Below are positions 43,212-52,713 of a DNA stretch of 64,000 nt, one piece after another. Origin of the DNA: Trichosporon coremiiforme (Eukaryota; Basidiomycota; Tremellomycetes; Trichosporonales; Trichosporonaceae). The notes under the pieces are model-generated. The model saw only the letters and a list, made by a program, of their open reading frames with translations, was not told the DNA's origin and searched no databases. A program made the position numbers and the translations under genes. Position 1 is the first letter of the stretch; each line of letters begins with the position of its first letter. The stretch spans positions 1-64,000 of the forward strand of contig BCJJ01000006.1 of NCBI GenBank assembly GCA_039545355.1. The letters run 5' to 3'.

Positions 43212-44658
43212 GGCTGGTGGGTGGCAAGGTGATCAAAGGGAAGTTGCATTCAGCTGGAAGTTGGAGCGTTATATCATATGGAGCGCCGAGATCTAAGGCA
43301 TCATGGTCCAGCGTGGTGACTCGCCTTGGCTCAGCCTGGGGATCAATTGCAAAACAGAGTTTAGCGTTTCATACCGATGCGAGTGTAACGTTATCCACAG
43401 ACCGAGTACGGCCTCCGTCCGTCACGGTTTGGCCATGCTTTCAACGTTCGTTGGCTGCACGCGGGTCTGAACCCTCGCCGCCGACCGGGATAATCTCGGC
43501 ACAGGCGCCAGAACGTGCTCAGCAGACGTCGATGTCACAGCGCCACTGGCTATTTTGAACCGTCCGACTCGGGTCGCGTTCAATGAGTTTAACGCTGGAC
43601 GGTGCACGGCCGCGCAGCGCACGGGGACTGGTGCAGGTGATCCGGAACCGCGACGAAGACGCGTACCCGTGTTCCATCCATCCCACATTCTGTTTGTACA
43701 GGCACAAACCTTCGACGGACGACAAGGTACAGATCTCGATACACCGCCCCGCGACGCAGATCCGCACGGTCAGCCAACCTAGCACCGCTCTTGCCGTCGG
43801 TCGGCGCAGCCAAGCACTATGCATCACTAATGACAGTGAGCGTAAGCTGGCCCGATGGACGGCACCGTGTTTCTTTATAGCCAGCTCGACCGCCTTCCTA
43901 GCTTTCCACGTGGGGAGCTCTGGTGCGAAGAAAGATGCAACGCTTTGGCAGATCAACTTACGTGCAATATCTCTGGCACGCAGGTGTGTGACGCATCGTC
44001 GTGCGTGAGAGAAGTGGAACGAAAAGGTCAAAGAGTTGTCACTTCTTAAGGTATGCGGCGTTCAGGATGAGGTGACGAGGCGTCAGATGGCTTGGAGGTG
44101 ACCCTTGACCCTTAAAAGCTCGTTGAAGACCGACTCCTCCTAGCCGAGCTGATAACGGCCCATCTCTTCCACACCGCATAGAGCTGCTGCCACAAAACTG
44201 ACACTGGGAGTTGGCGATTGGCGAGGAGAAGCGGCAACCCTGGCCATGCTCACCAATCCCGTTCTGTGTGAGGAAGTCGCCACTCACGGGTACGGATTCG
44301 AAGACTGAAAGCTGTGCGTGCGTGCCCGGGGAGGCACGATCGGGCAGCCTAGCTGATCCCATGCTCACATGCTCGTACGGCTGATACAACAGAGGGGCGC
44401 CGAGCTTCCAGAAAACATCGCTCCAACTCTTAGCCCTGCAGGCCGGTGCCGGTGGCCGCCAGTTGCAGTGTTGGATCCAAAGTCTGTCGCGAACCTGCCT
44501 CTGTCTCGTGATGTTAGCGGTACTCCTGAGCTACCCACACCTTCTGTCACGCGACCCCGTAGAGGGCGAAGCGCGTTCGTCGGCATCATAAACCACACAT
44601 TGTCCCGGCTACCGGAGAGGCTGTGCCTGGAACCAAACAATGTCTTGCGCGGCTGCTC
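43212..44658. other. Spacer, no gene recognised
   Basis: Several overlapping short ORFs on both strands have no domain resemblance. Nothing repetitive was seen. Confidence 0.4.
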
Positions 44659-46254
44659 TCACACGAGCACTTTTCGGTCATCGGAGCCCGGAAATGGTTC
44701 TTCGTTTGCGGAGACGTCTTGAACGCAAACATCAAATGCAAACGCATGGGCGTTCGTGAGGCAGTGCCCATGTGCCCAGCCCAGTTCGGATGCCTGTGCC
44801 CCCCCGAACAGGATAGGTGATGGGTGCAGAGGCGCAAGGCTCATGAGCCTCCCCATCCAAATTGCGAGAGTGCCGGCCCCAAGGTCCCACAGACGCTCGC
44901 TCTGTTCCTTATACATGTACTTTTCGACCTCGTAGTCCAAGCGTAGGAACACTGAAAGTCAGTATCGTAGGTGAGTCAACTCATTGTTCTCGCCCGGCAG
45001 GCACGGTTCACCGTGTGCACGTGTCTCACCTACTGTGCATACCGGTACGTCTGGTCCAGACGGGGCGCAAGGGGCCAAGGACTACATGCACCCCTCGTCC
45101 GTGACAGTAAGGCAGTACTCGTGCGCCCACGCATCAGGGTTGACAGTCTTCCTCTCCGTCTTCTGGATCAGCTTGCGAATGTTGTAGAGGTGAGGCTTGG
45201 GCGGGTCGTGGAGCGACAGGTGACGAGCGTGTCCGCGTACGCTGAGCTCGGTGTGAGCGTCGCGGTACAAGCTGATAACGTTGATGAGGAAGCGGTGACT
45301 GACGAAGCGGGTCCCGGTGAGAAGCGTTGCAAAACTGGAGGGAACGCAACAGGAAGTGACAGTCGTGCTGACCCAGGCGGAAACAAAGTGAGGCGCAGTC
45401 GTAGAGGAGCTCGGAGTGAAGCTGAGCGATCCTGCTCAAGAACGCCAGTTCAGCTGTCAAGATGTCGGGGTAGGGGTGCCAAGGCGCGATCTGGAGGAGG
45501 TAGCGCATGACTGCGCGCAGCCAGCGGACGAGGACATGAAGACGGAAGTTGTCAGGATAGACGGACAACAGTATGCTCACTCTGAGCTCGAGGTTACCGG
45601 CTTCTAGCTCGGCGATCTGCTCGCAGACCTCGCCGATAGGCAAGATGACGGGATGCTTCTTGTCTTCGACTAGCGTAGGTGCAACACATGCCTCCCTACT
45701 TTCCCAGTAGTTGCTTCTCGGCGCGTTTCCGACGGGCAGTTACAGACACCGACCCCTTCGAGCTCTTTCAAATGCGTGAGGACAAGCATCTGCATCCGCT
45801 GATCCGTGGCGTGCCAACTGAGCCGGGTCGAAAGTACGTCAGGAGCGAGATTTTCGGGTCGAATAGGCTCAGACACGCAGGCATGTAAGGCTGGACCTTG
45901 TGCCGCGGCTGCTTCGGTCGGCGCATTGGCGGCATAAAGCGACCACAGCTGCTTGTTCAAGGACTTGTCCATCTGCGTGAGGATGCGGTCGTTGACAGGG
46001 AAGCGATTGGGGAGTTGCACGTCGCCACCGGCTGTGTACGAAGAGCCGAACGTGGTCGCGTCGTACCTGTCACCGGAGGGTACTGGTCGGTCTGGTGCTC
46101 CGTGAGTGGATGCTGGGCCGAGTCCGATGACCTGCTCTCGTGTTTGTTGGCTGTGCCGGAAGCTGGAGTGTTGGGCTCGCTCGTCTTCTGCTCTGGCTGC
46201 TGTTCCTCCGAGCGCTGCGGTCGCTTGGGACAATTGTAGTGCTTCTTCCTCGGC
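44659..46254 (-). CDS. Hypothetical multi-exon gene, structure uncertain
   Basis: Coding-like stretches follow one another on the minus strand: a start MPRKKHYNCPKRP at 46254, QLPNRFPVNDRILTQMDK near 46010, HPVILPIGEVCEQIAELEAG near 45640, DPPKPHLYNIRKLIQKTE near 45200, and FLRLDYEVEKYMYKEQSE near 44945. Two joins look real: GTAGGG...CTAG (about 45672-45701), and a donor near 45090 to the acceptor CTGACTTTCAG just before 44950, which gives TVTDE-VFLRLDYE. Other joins could not be settled, and a decayed gene is possible. No family was recognised; the middle is helical and Leu-rich. Confidence 0.35.
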
Positions 46255-47197
46255 ATGTCGTAGTGTGGCTAGTTGGAAACTGTCGATGAGAAAGACACAA
46301 GATGAGAAGTAGCGGCGCTTTACAATGTAGCATCCCTCAGCAAAGGACGAGGCGAAGGTGGGTCGAAGGTGTAGGATGTCGCATGGGAAATGATGAGGTG
46401 AGGTGCGAGAAAGAATTGCGTCTGTTGTGAGCTGTGTGTGAGCACATACCAGACTCGTGTGTCCGTGATGTCAGCGAGACAGGTAAGAAGCACGCCCAGT
46501 GTGAGTGACGGCGACGTTCAGTAAACTGGCGGCGTCATGGCGACGAAGGATAACGAGAATGAAGGGAAAAGGTGTGCGAGTGCGTTCGCTATCGATGTCA
46601 GTGAGGTGACAAGGTCTGAGGTTGGATTTGGGGACGATGGGGAAAGGCAAGGAGGAAGGAGGTGAGCGACAGCGGCGTGTGCGGGTTTGGTTGAGATCCG
46701 CGGCAGTCCGTGCGTACCGATACCATCATGATCGGAAGCAAATTCACCGACTCGCAGCCACCCGATCGGCGTCTTCGTGCTCTCGAGCCTCTATTCGGTG
46801 ATCGTCCGTCGGACACGGCTGAACCGGGCATCCTCGTCAGTCCACCGTAAGCGACGATCGGAGGATGCCTGCGGACTACTGTATGACAGCAGCGAATGAT
46901 GAATGAGGGGGATGGTCGGTGGAGTAAAGTTAACACGGGCGCGTGCTGCAATGAACGCGCGGTGCCAAGGCTGCACCGGGTGACGATCTGAATTGGGTTT
47001 CATGTCGCAGGGTTCACCGCGTGGTCGATCTGGGCGACCCACTGTTATCCGCTCGGGTCTCATGCCTCGCAGGGCAGTGCAACGTGTCGATCGCCGGCGG
47101 GTCGCCATTGACGTCAACACCTTGTCGCGCCCGGCGCGTCACAAGACGCAGCACCGCGCAGTCAACTCACTATGAGACACTCCAGCCAGGTAAGGAG

Positions 47198-47205
47198 TAT
47201 ATAAA
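47198..47205 (+). promoter_or_regulatory. TATA box
   Basis: TATATAAA lies 72 bp upstream of the ATG at 47277, an ideal position. Confidence 0.65.
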
Positions 47206-47276
47206 CCTAGACGCTTCTTTGTCGATTGCCCCATCCCCCTCTTCACCTCGACTTCCACCAAATCACATCACACGTC

Positions 47277-47906
47277 ATGGACAACATCCTCAAGCAGGCT
47301 CAGGGCGCTCTCGGCGGCGCTGGCGGACAGCAGCAGCCGGGCGGTGAGCAGCAGCAAGCTGGCGGCGGTGGTGGCTGTGAGTATTCTCCGTGGCGAGGGT
47401 ACGCGAGCTTTTTCTTTTCCCCCTTCTCGCCCTCACATCCCTCCAACCAAGCTCCTATTGAACCTGTGCGGCAGGCCATCCAAGCGCTGTGCTCATATGG
47501 ATTTTGGCTCGGCGTTTCAGCGTAATGGCTACGAGCAGGGCGAGCCTGGTGGAGCCGATCCTCTCACTTATCCTCTTCTCAGCTTCTACAACTGGTGAAG
47601 TTTAAGCTGACCCCAGTCAACCTCGGCAACACCATCCAGAACCTCCAGAACGGCGGCAACATCGGCGACTCGCTCAACTCCATGGCCGGCGGCGGCAAGC
47701 AGGGCGAGGCTAACGAGGACTACCTCGACAAGGGCATCGACCTCGTCCAGGAGCACGTCATGGGCCAGGGCCCCCAGGACAACGAGACCGCCATTGAACA
47801 AGCTAAAGATAAGGCGATCGCCGGAGTTATCAGGGATAAATACCAGCAGACCACCGGTTCTGAGTTCCCTATCCACCAGAAGGACCAGAAGTTCGGCGGT
47901 GTGTAA
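47277..47906 (+). CDS. Small hydrophilic Gly/Gln-rich protein (stress-response-like)
   Basis: Exons 47277-47376 and 47617-47906, with a 240-nt intron (GTGAGT ... GCTGACCCCAG); 129 residues. The protein has a Gly/Gln-rich start (GGQQQPGGEQQQAGGGG), a region of short Asn/Gly repeats, then an amphipathic acidic part (NEDYLDKGIDLVQEHVMG) and a basic tail (KYQQTTGSEFPIHQKDQKFGGV). Small proteins of this build in fungi are strongly induced by stress or DNA damage, but no biochemical role is known to me. The TATA box and short leader suggest regulated high expression. The intron is unusually long for this window. Confidence 0.75.
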
Positions 47907-48524
47907 AGAACAAAAAAAAATGGCGAAAATTGATGCGAAATTGAAGAAGTTGGGCAGTTTACAATGTTTGTGGCACTCGCAGTTGGCAGGAATGACACTG
48001 ACGCTTCTACTGACGCTAACAAGCGAGCTAGAGGGTGTTTGGGGGCGATTGAGGACAAGGCAGACCGAGGGAGGGACGACAGAGAAAAGTGAAAGTGCCA
48101 CGACTGTGGCGCCACTCGACACTTGCCACACGGCCTGTGGCTCGCTACAGCCATCGAGCAAGGAGGGCGCAGGCTGTGGTCTCTAGTGAGCACATTTGCG
48201 CGCGTAGAGGCGGGAATGCAGTGCATATTGAACCCCCAAATCAATCGAATGCTAAATGTCACAATTTTTCGCGATTTATCAAATGCTGCCACTGGCACCG
48301 GCCCTCTAGAGGGAGTCGCCAAAACCAACCCCCTTCTCCTGCGCAGAGTCAACCCGAACAAAGTCATTGCTTTGAGACAAGTGACCGGCAGAGAGCAAGG
48401 CGGAGTCCCGTTCAACCTCCAGGGTCCTCACCGCCAAAAAGAGGCCGGAGTGTTGGTCGCCCAATGCTCGTCCTTCCTCGACGCCGCTCTGCGTCTTCCT
48501 GCTCTTTCACAGAGCACATTAGAT

Positions 48525-48596
48525 AGGTCCGACTGGGAATCGAACCCAGATTACAAGAATCAGAATCTTGTGTACTAACCGTTATACGATCAGACC
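48525..48596 (-). tRNA. tRNA-Gln (CTG), no intron
   Basis: Same 72-nt sequence as the copy at 27276. Its upstream flank also matches that copy for about 40 bp, interrupted here by an LTR insertion at 48650. Confidence 0.95.
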
Positions 48597-48649
48597 GATG
48601 GCTGACGGCGCGCGCTGCGGAATTTCGGCGTCGGCGTCGGAACTCCGGC

Positions 48650-48994
48650 TGTAGAAATCTAGACTGCCCGGGGCCCAAGCAACGATGCTGCTCGTAGGGT
48701 GGCTAGACTTGAACTGATCAACAGAGAATGTGGTTGCATAGGATGGCCAGATGGCTACTTATATATCTACAGGCAGCTAGAGAACAAAGAGACTAGCTGC
48801 AGGCTATCGGAGGATGTCGTACGGTGTCGGGCGCCGAGGCCGGCGCCGAGAATGCGTGTAAGAAGCATGTTGAGCATGTTCTCAGCTAGAACAATAGAAA
48901 CATTGAAAACGGGGGTGCTGACAGGATGTCGAACACCGGAGTACGGGCCGAGTGCCGCGAGACACGTGGGAAAGAAATCACGTGATTTCCAACA
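48650..48994 (+). mobile_element. LTR-like element copy 1 (345 bp)
   Basis: Begins TGTAGAAATC and ends GATTTCCAACA, so it starts TG and ends CA with short inverted ends. It is flanked by the 6-bp direct repeat TCCGGC (48644-48649 and 48995-49000), a target-site duplication. It shares blocks with copies 2 and 3 (GAACTGATC; GGATGGCCAGATGGC; CTAGCTGCAGGCT; AAATCACGTGATTTCC). No protein-coding interior is present, so it is a solo LTR or a short non-autonomous element. The insertion is about 48 bp from the 5' end of the tRNA-Gln gene. Confidence 0.8.
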
Positions 48995-49000
48995 TCCGGC

Positions 49001-49282
49001 TGTTGGAATGCAAGTCGCTGGATGCTCGAGTAACGATGTGACTCGCAGCGCGACTAGACAGAACTGATCGATTGAGATGGGGTTCCACAGGGTGGCCAGG
49101 CGCCCGTTTATATATCGGCAGGCAATTAGAGAACAATAAGGCTAGCTGCAGGCTGTTGGAAGGCGCCGGGGACACCGAGAATGTGTGTAAGAAGCATGTC
49201 CTCAACGAGAACAGTAGAACGTCAAAACGGGGGTGCTGCCGAGCACGGGGGTGACGGGCAAGAAATCACATGATTTCCAACA
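49001..49282 (+). mobile_element. LTR-like element copy 2 (282 bp)
   Basis: Starts TGTTGGAATG and ends GATTTCCAACA in the same orientation as copy 1, separated from it by only the 6-bp TCCGGC. Its right flank (TGGCAC) does not match, so it may be the older of two nested or tandem insertions. The two copies are clearly diverged, so they are not the paired LTRs of one recent element. Confidence 0.7.
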
Positions 49283-49692
49283 TGGCACCGAGGTTTACGA
49301 GCGCAGGGGACTCTCGGTGTCGGCAATGAGTATGCGATGCATGGGAAGGAGGAGAAGCGGCTGCAATACTTTGGAAGCACGTTTGAGCTTCCGCTGCGGA
49401 TAGTCCTGGTTCCAACTCCACCCAAAGCCTTGGGTCGCTTCTGCTCGCTCGCTCTCCTCCCTCACTGACCCGCAGTCTGTCCAGGATGCACAGGGGCCTA
49501 CTGTCTACAGTGGAGAGCTTCAAGGGGTGACCCCTGCTGATCTCGGTGAGGTCGGACAGGATAGATGGTGGACCACCGCCGGTCGCCCGGCAGGGCGATC
49601 GGAGCGCCACGGCCTTCCTACTCTGTTCCTGACATCCTCCTGACGCTCCCCTTGACCTCCAAAAGCAAACAGAGCTCCAGAAGAGCAAAAGA

Positions 49693-49801
49693 TTCTCCGC
49701 CAGGGAGTCGAACCCTGCTCTATCGCGGTCGCTGGAGGCTCTTGCGAGCTCAGGTGCTCTCTCTTGAGAGGCGATTATACTAATCGATATACTAGCGAAG
49801 A
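49693..49801 (-). tRNA. tRNA-Glu (CTC) with intron
   Basis: Same fold as the gene at 7867, with the same intron position and length and only a few substitutions, including one in the D loop. The upstream 20 bp GACTGCGCATGCGCCC is shared with the 7867 copy. Confidence 0.93.
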
Positions 49802-49856
49802 GGCTATGGGTGCTGCGGGCGCATGCGCAGTCGACGACGCCGCTGCCGGCGCGCAC

Positions 49857-50235
49857 TGTAGGAATCTAGACCGCTGAATGCCCAGGCAACGATGTTGCTT
49901 GCAGCACGGCTAGATTGAACTGATCTGATGATATGTTAGGATGCATAAGGATGGCCAGATGGCCACTTATGTATCTACAGACAATGAAACTAGCTGCAAA
50001 CTGTTGGGGAAACTGAGGATGTGATATCTACAGAAGGTGTCGCAGACACTGAGAACGTGATATATCTGCAGGAGAAAGGTGTCGCAGACACTGAGAGGAC
50101 GTGATATATCTNCAGNAGAAGNTGTCATGGACATTGAGAACGTGATATATCTGCAGGTGAAGGTGTCATCAAGGTGGGCAGAGCACCGGAGTGACGGACC
50201 GAGTACCCGGGCAAGAAATCACGTGATTTCCAACA
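49857..50235 (+). mobile_element. LTR-like element copy 3 (379 bp)
   Basis: Begins TGTAGGAATC and ends GATTTCCAACA, with a perfect 6-bp duplication GCGCAC at 49851-49856 and 50236-50241. The insertion lies about 50 bp upstream of the tRNA-Glu 5' end at 49801. It is longer than the other copies because it contains an expanded internal tandem repeat. Confidence 0.85.
50018..50171. repeat. About 42-bp tandem repeat inside LTR copy 3, with ambiguous bases
   Basis: Roughly four units of the form ACGTGATATATCTGCAG...GTGTC...ACTGAGA. Three N bases at 50112, 50116 and 50122 fall in this tract, so repeat number and sequence may be mis-assembled. Confidence 0.8.
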
Positions 50236-50795
50236 GCGCACCGTCGAATGGGACGATGCGCCGAGATGTTGTTGGAAACGGAAAAGTTGTGATGACGAGC
50301 GGGGCACGCAAAGGTAGCTATCGAGTTACTGTTTCGTTAAGATTCGCTCGGATGTTTTTGGGACGTGACATCTCACCCAGTCCATGACGCGACGTGACCC
50401 GGCGGCGGTCCCGGGTATGGCGCCGGCAATGCTACAGCTAACGCGGCCAGCAAGCACAGCGTTGACGAGTATGACAAGTGATCCCGTTCGTCCCCCAGCT
50501 TCCAGCGCCATGGCCGATCTGTGTAGTACATACAAGCGATGCAGTGACATTGACATCTTCCTCAGTCGTCCTCCTGTCAACGACAGCCGTAACGCCGTGT
50601 GTCAGACATGGGCGCAGCTCACGTTCCGACCTTCTCTGACCCATCCTTCTCTTCTGCATGACTGAGTACTGACTTCTCCACTGTTCCCGTCCTTCTCATC
50701 CTTCTCATCCTTCTCACCGCCGCTCATCGCTGCCTTCGGCGTCGGGGCGCGGCCGCCGCGCGCGCCGAAGCTCCGCCGCCTCCCGGTGCATCGTC

Positions 50796-50882
50796 GGTCT
50801 GATCGTATAACGGTTAGTACACAAGATTCTGATTGCTTCCGTAATCGTTCTTGTAATCTGGGTTCGATTCCCAGTCGGACCT
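50796..50882 (+). tRNA. tRNA-Gln (CTG) with a 15-nt intron
   Basis: Identical to the other tRNA-Gln copies except for 15 extra bases (TTGCTTCCGTAATCG, or the same shifted by a base) between the anticodon loop positions 37 and 38. This is the canonical tRNA intron site. Confidence 0.92.
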
Positions 50883-51816
50883 CACTAACGCTTGCCAGCT
50901 GCTTGCTGGCAAAGGGGGCGCGGTGGGCGGCCATTGGGCTGGGCTCGCCAGCTCTTTTGCTATGTTCGGAGTCTTTTGGGACTCGTTTAGTTGGTGCATT
51001 TCGTGGGGTTTCGCTATGCTTTCGGGGTGCTTGCCAGTGGTGCATATGCTGCTCAGTAGAGGCGCTGCATACAAACAAATGAGACTGCATTGGCATGGAC
51101 AGATGGTGAGAGTCGGCGAACGGTGAAGCATCTGGGCCAAGTCTGGCCGAAGGACGGTGCGGATGGTGTCGATACCGACGCCATCACATGGAGCGTTGAG
51201 TTTGAGCGGGGAAGAAGCCAGACCATGGCTGCCCTCAGCTGCCTCGGAAACTCTATGCTTCCGAGCAACTCGAGGGACGCCTCGACCCCCTTCCAGCTCG
51301 GCCAGTGAAAGCAGTGATGAATATGAGATAGCTCACGACTTTCCGGGCCGACATGCATGCGGACTCCCAATGGAGGGTTCAGTTGAATAGTCATGTGCTG
51401 ACAAACCCTTGGAAAGCCATGCAGAACACACCACATACCGAGGATGTGGGAATTGGATTCGTGTCGGCCGAAATGATCTGTGGCAGTCTCGGCAGCGTCA
51501 TGTGGCGGTGGTAACCAGGTGGAAGCGCCGTGCGCCGGGTCATGGGTCTGGTCAGCGATAAATTATTACAGCTGAGACGCGGCCTGGCTTTCGTATGCAA
51601 TGCCGGGGCCATGGAATGACTTGCACCTGATTTCTTGCGTTCTGGGGCGAGAGGACCGATGGAGCATCTGGACAATGCCTCTTCCTCGTCACCACCGGTG
51701 TCGCCTGCGACTGCAACAACAGAGAGTCGGGAAGCGGAACAGTGCAGGCCGAGATAGTGACATTAATCATTCATGATTCATTTCCAAAACAACACAATGC
51801 ACTACAACTCCTTAAC
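50883..51816. other. Spacer, no gene recognised
   Basis: Short unsupported ORFs only. Confidence 0.4.
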
Positions 51817-52629
51817 TTAGGCGCGGGACATCATCTGAGGGTCCTTGCGGGGGTACGACGAGGTGGACGAGGAGTCGTCCATGATGATGCGCTGCTTGTT
51901 CTTGTTCTTGAGGCGGAAGCCGAGGGCGAAGAGGAGACCGGCAAGGAGAAGGAAGGCACCGACAGTGACACCGGCCCCGATTCCGCCGGCCTCGGCGGGG
52001 GAGAGGCCAGAGGAGGTGGATGCGACGGAAGCGCTCTTCTTGCCGTTCTGGGAGAAGTCGGACGAGAGGGTGACGTTCATGATCTCGTCGGGCTGGGCGA
52101 TGCGCTGCTCGCCAACGTTGACGCAGACGTCGGCGCCGACGCTCTTGTCATCGGTCAGCTTGACGTCCGAGCAGAGGTACTGCCAGCGCTTGTCGAGGCC
52201 CTTCTTGGGCGGCCCGTCGGCCTGGTACATGACCATGAGGGTCGCGACGTCGCCGGCCTTGAAGCCGAGCGAGGCAAAGTCGGGGCCATCGGCGCAGACA
52301 TGGCCGGCCGAGGCGTCGACAATGGTCGGGTCGCCGTACGTCTGGAACTCGTGAGGCTCCTTCGAGACGTCGCCCGTCCAGAGGAAGTTGATGTTGTCGA
52401 CGGCCTTGCGCTGCGACAGGAAGATCTTGCCACCAGTCAGAGGGAACTCGGTGCGCTCGCCGAGCGAGGAGCCAGAGCAGGGACCCTTGAAGTTCTGCGT
52501 GTGATCCGTGTTGGTACGCATAGGAGGATACTCGACGTCGACGGAGGGGCCGGGATTGATCTGGACATGGTCCGAGGAGAGGGCGGCCGCGGAGGCCTCG
52601 GCGCGGGGAAGCAGGACAACAGGCGACAT
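51817..52629 (-). CDS. BIM1-like (X325/LPMO-like) copper-protein relative with a membrane anchor
   Basis: A single exon of 270 residues from ATG 52629. The domain at about 20-185 matches the BIM1-like pattern: an early His (SSDHVQI), YPPMR, GPCSGSS, RTEFPLTGG and a late YLCSDVKL, with paired cysteines. BIM1 is a copper-binding surface protein of Cryptococcus related to lytic polysaccharide monooxygenases. Here the usual GPI signal is replaced by a true single-pass helix (GVTVGAFLLLAGLLFALGF) followed by a basic then Ser-rich cytosolic tail. The N-terminus before His is short and contains RAE, a poor signal peptide, so the start may be mis-set or a small upstream exon missed. Confidence 0.65.
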   Translation of the reverse strand: MSPVVLLPRAEASAAALSSDHVQINPGPSVDVEYPPMRTNTDHTQNFKGPCSGSSLGERTEFPLTGGKIFLSQRKAVDNINFLWTGDVSKEPHEFQTYGDPTIVDASAGHVCADGPDFASLGFKAGDVATLMVMYQADGPPKKGLDKRWQYLCSDVKLTDDKSVGADVCVNVGEQRIAQPDEIMNVTLSSDFSQNGKKSASVASTSSGLSPAEAGGIGAGVTVGAFLLLAGLLFALGFRLKNKNKQRIIMDDSSSTSSYPRKDPQMMSRA

Positions 52630-52705
52630 TGTCGTTTTGGGTTGGGTAGAGTCGCTGGACTGGCTGAGAGATTGGGTTGGGATGGGAACTGGGCGACACA
52701 CTGCA

Positions 52706-52713
52706 AGCTATAT
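52706..52713 (-). promoter_or_regulatory. TATA box of the BIM1-like gene
   Basis: A TATATAG-type element (GCTATATAC on the plus strand) lies about 80 bp upstream of the ATG at 52629. Confidence 0.5.

Noticed and set aside
48650..49282. Copies 1 and 2 as the two LTRs of one retrotransposon
   Set aside because: They differ strongly in sequence and length and are separated by only 6 bp, which equals the target duplication of copy 1.
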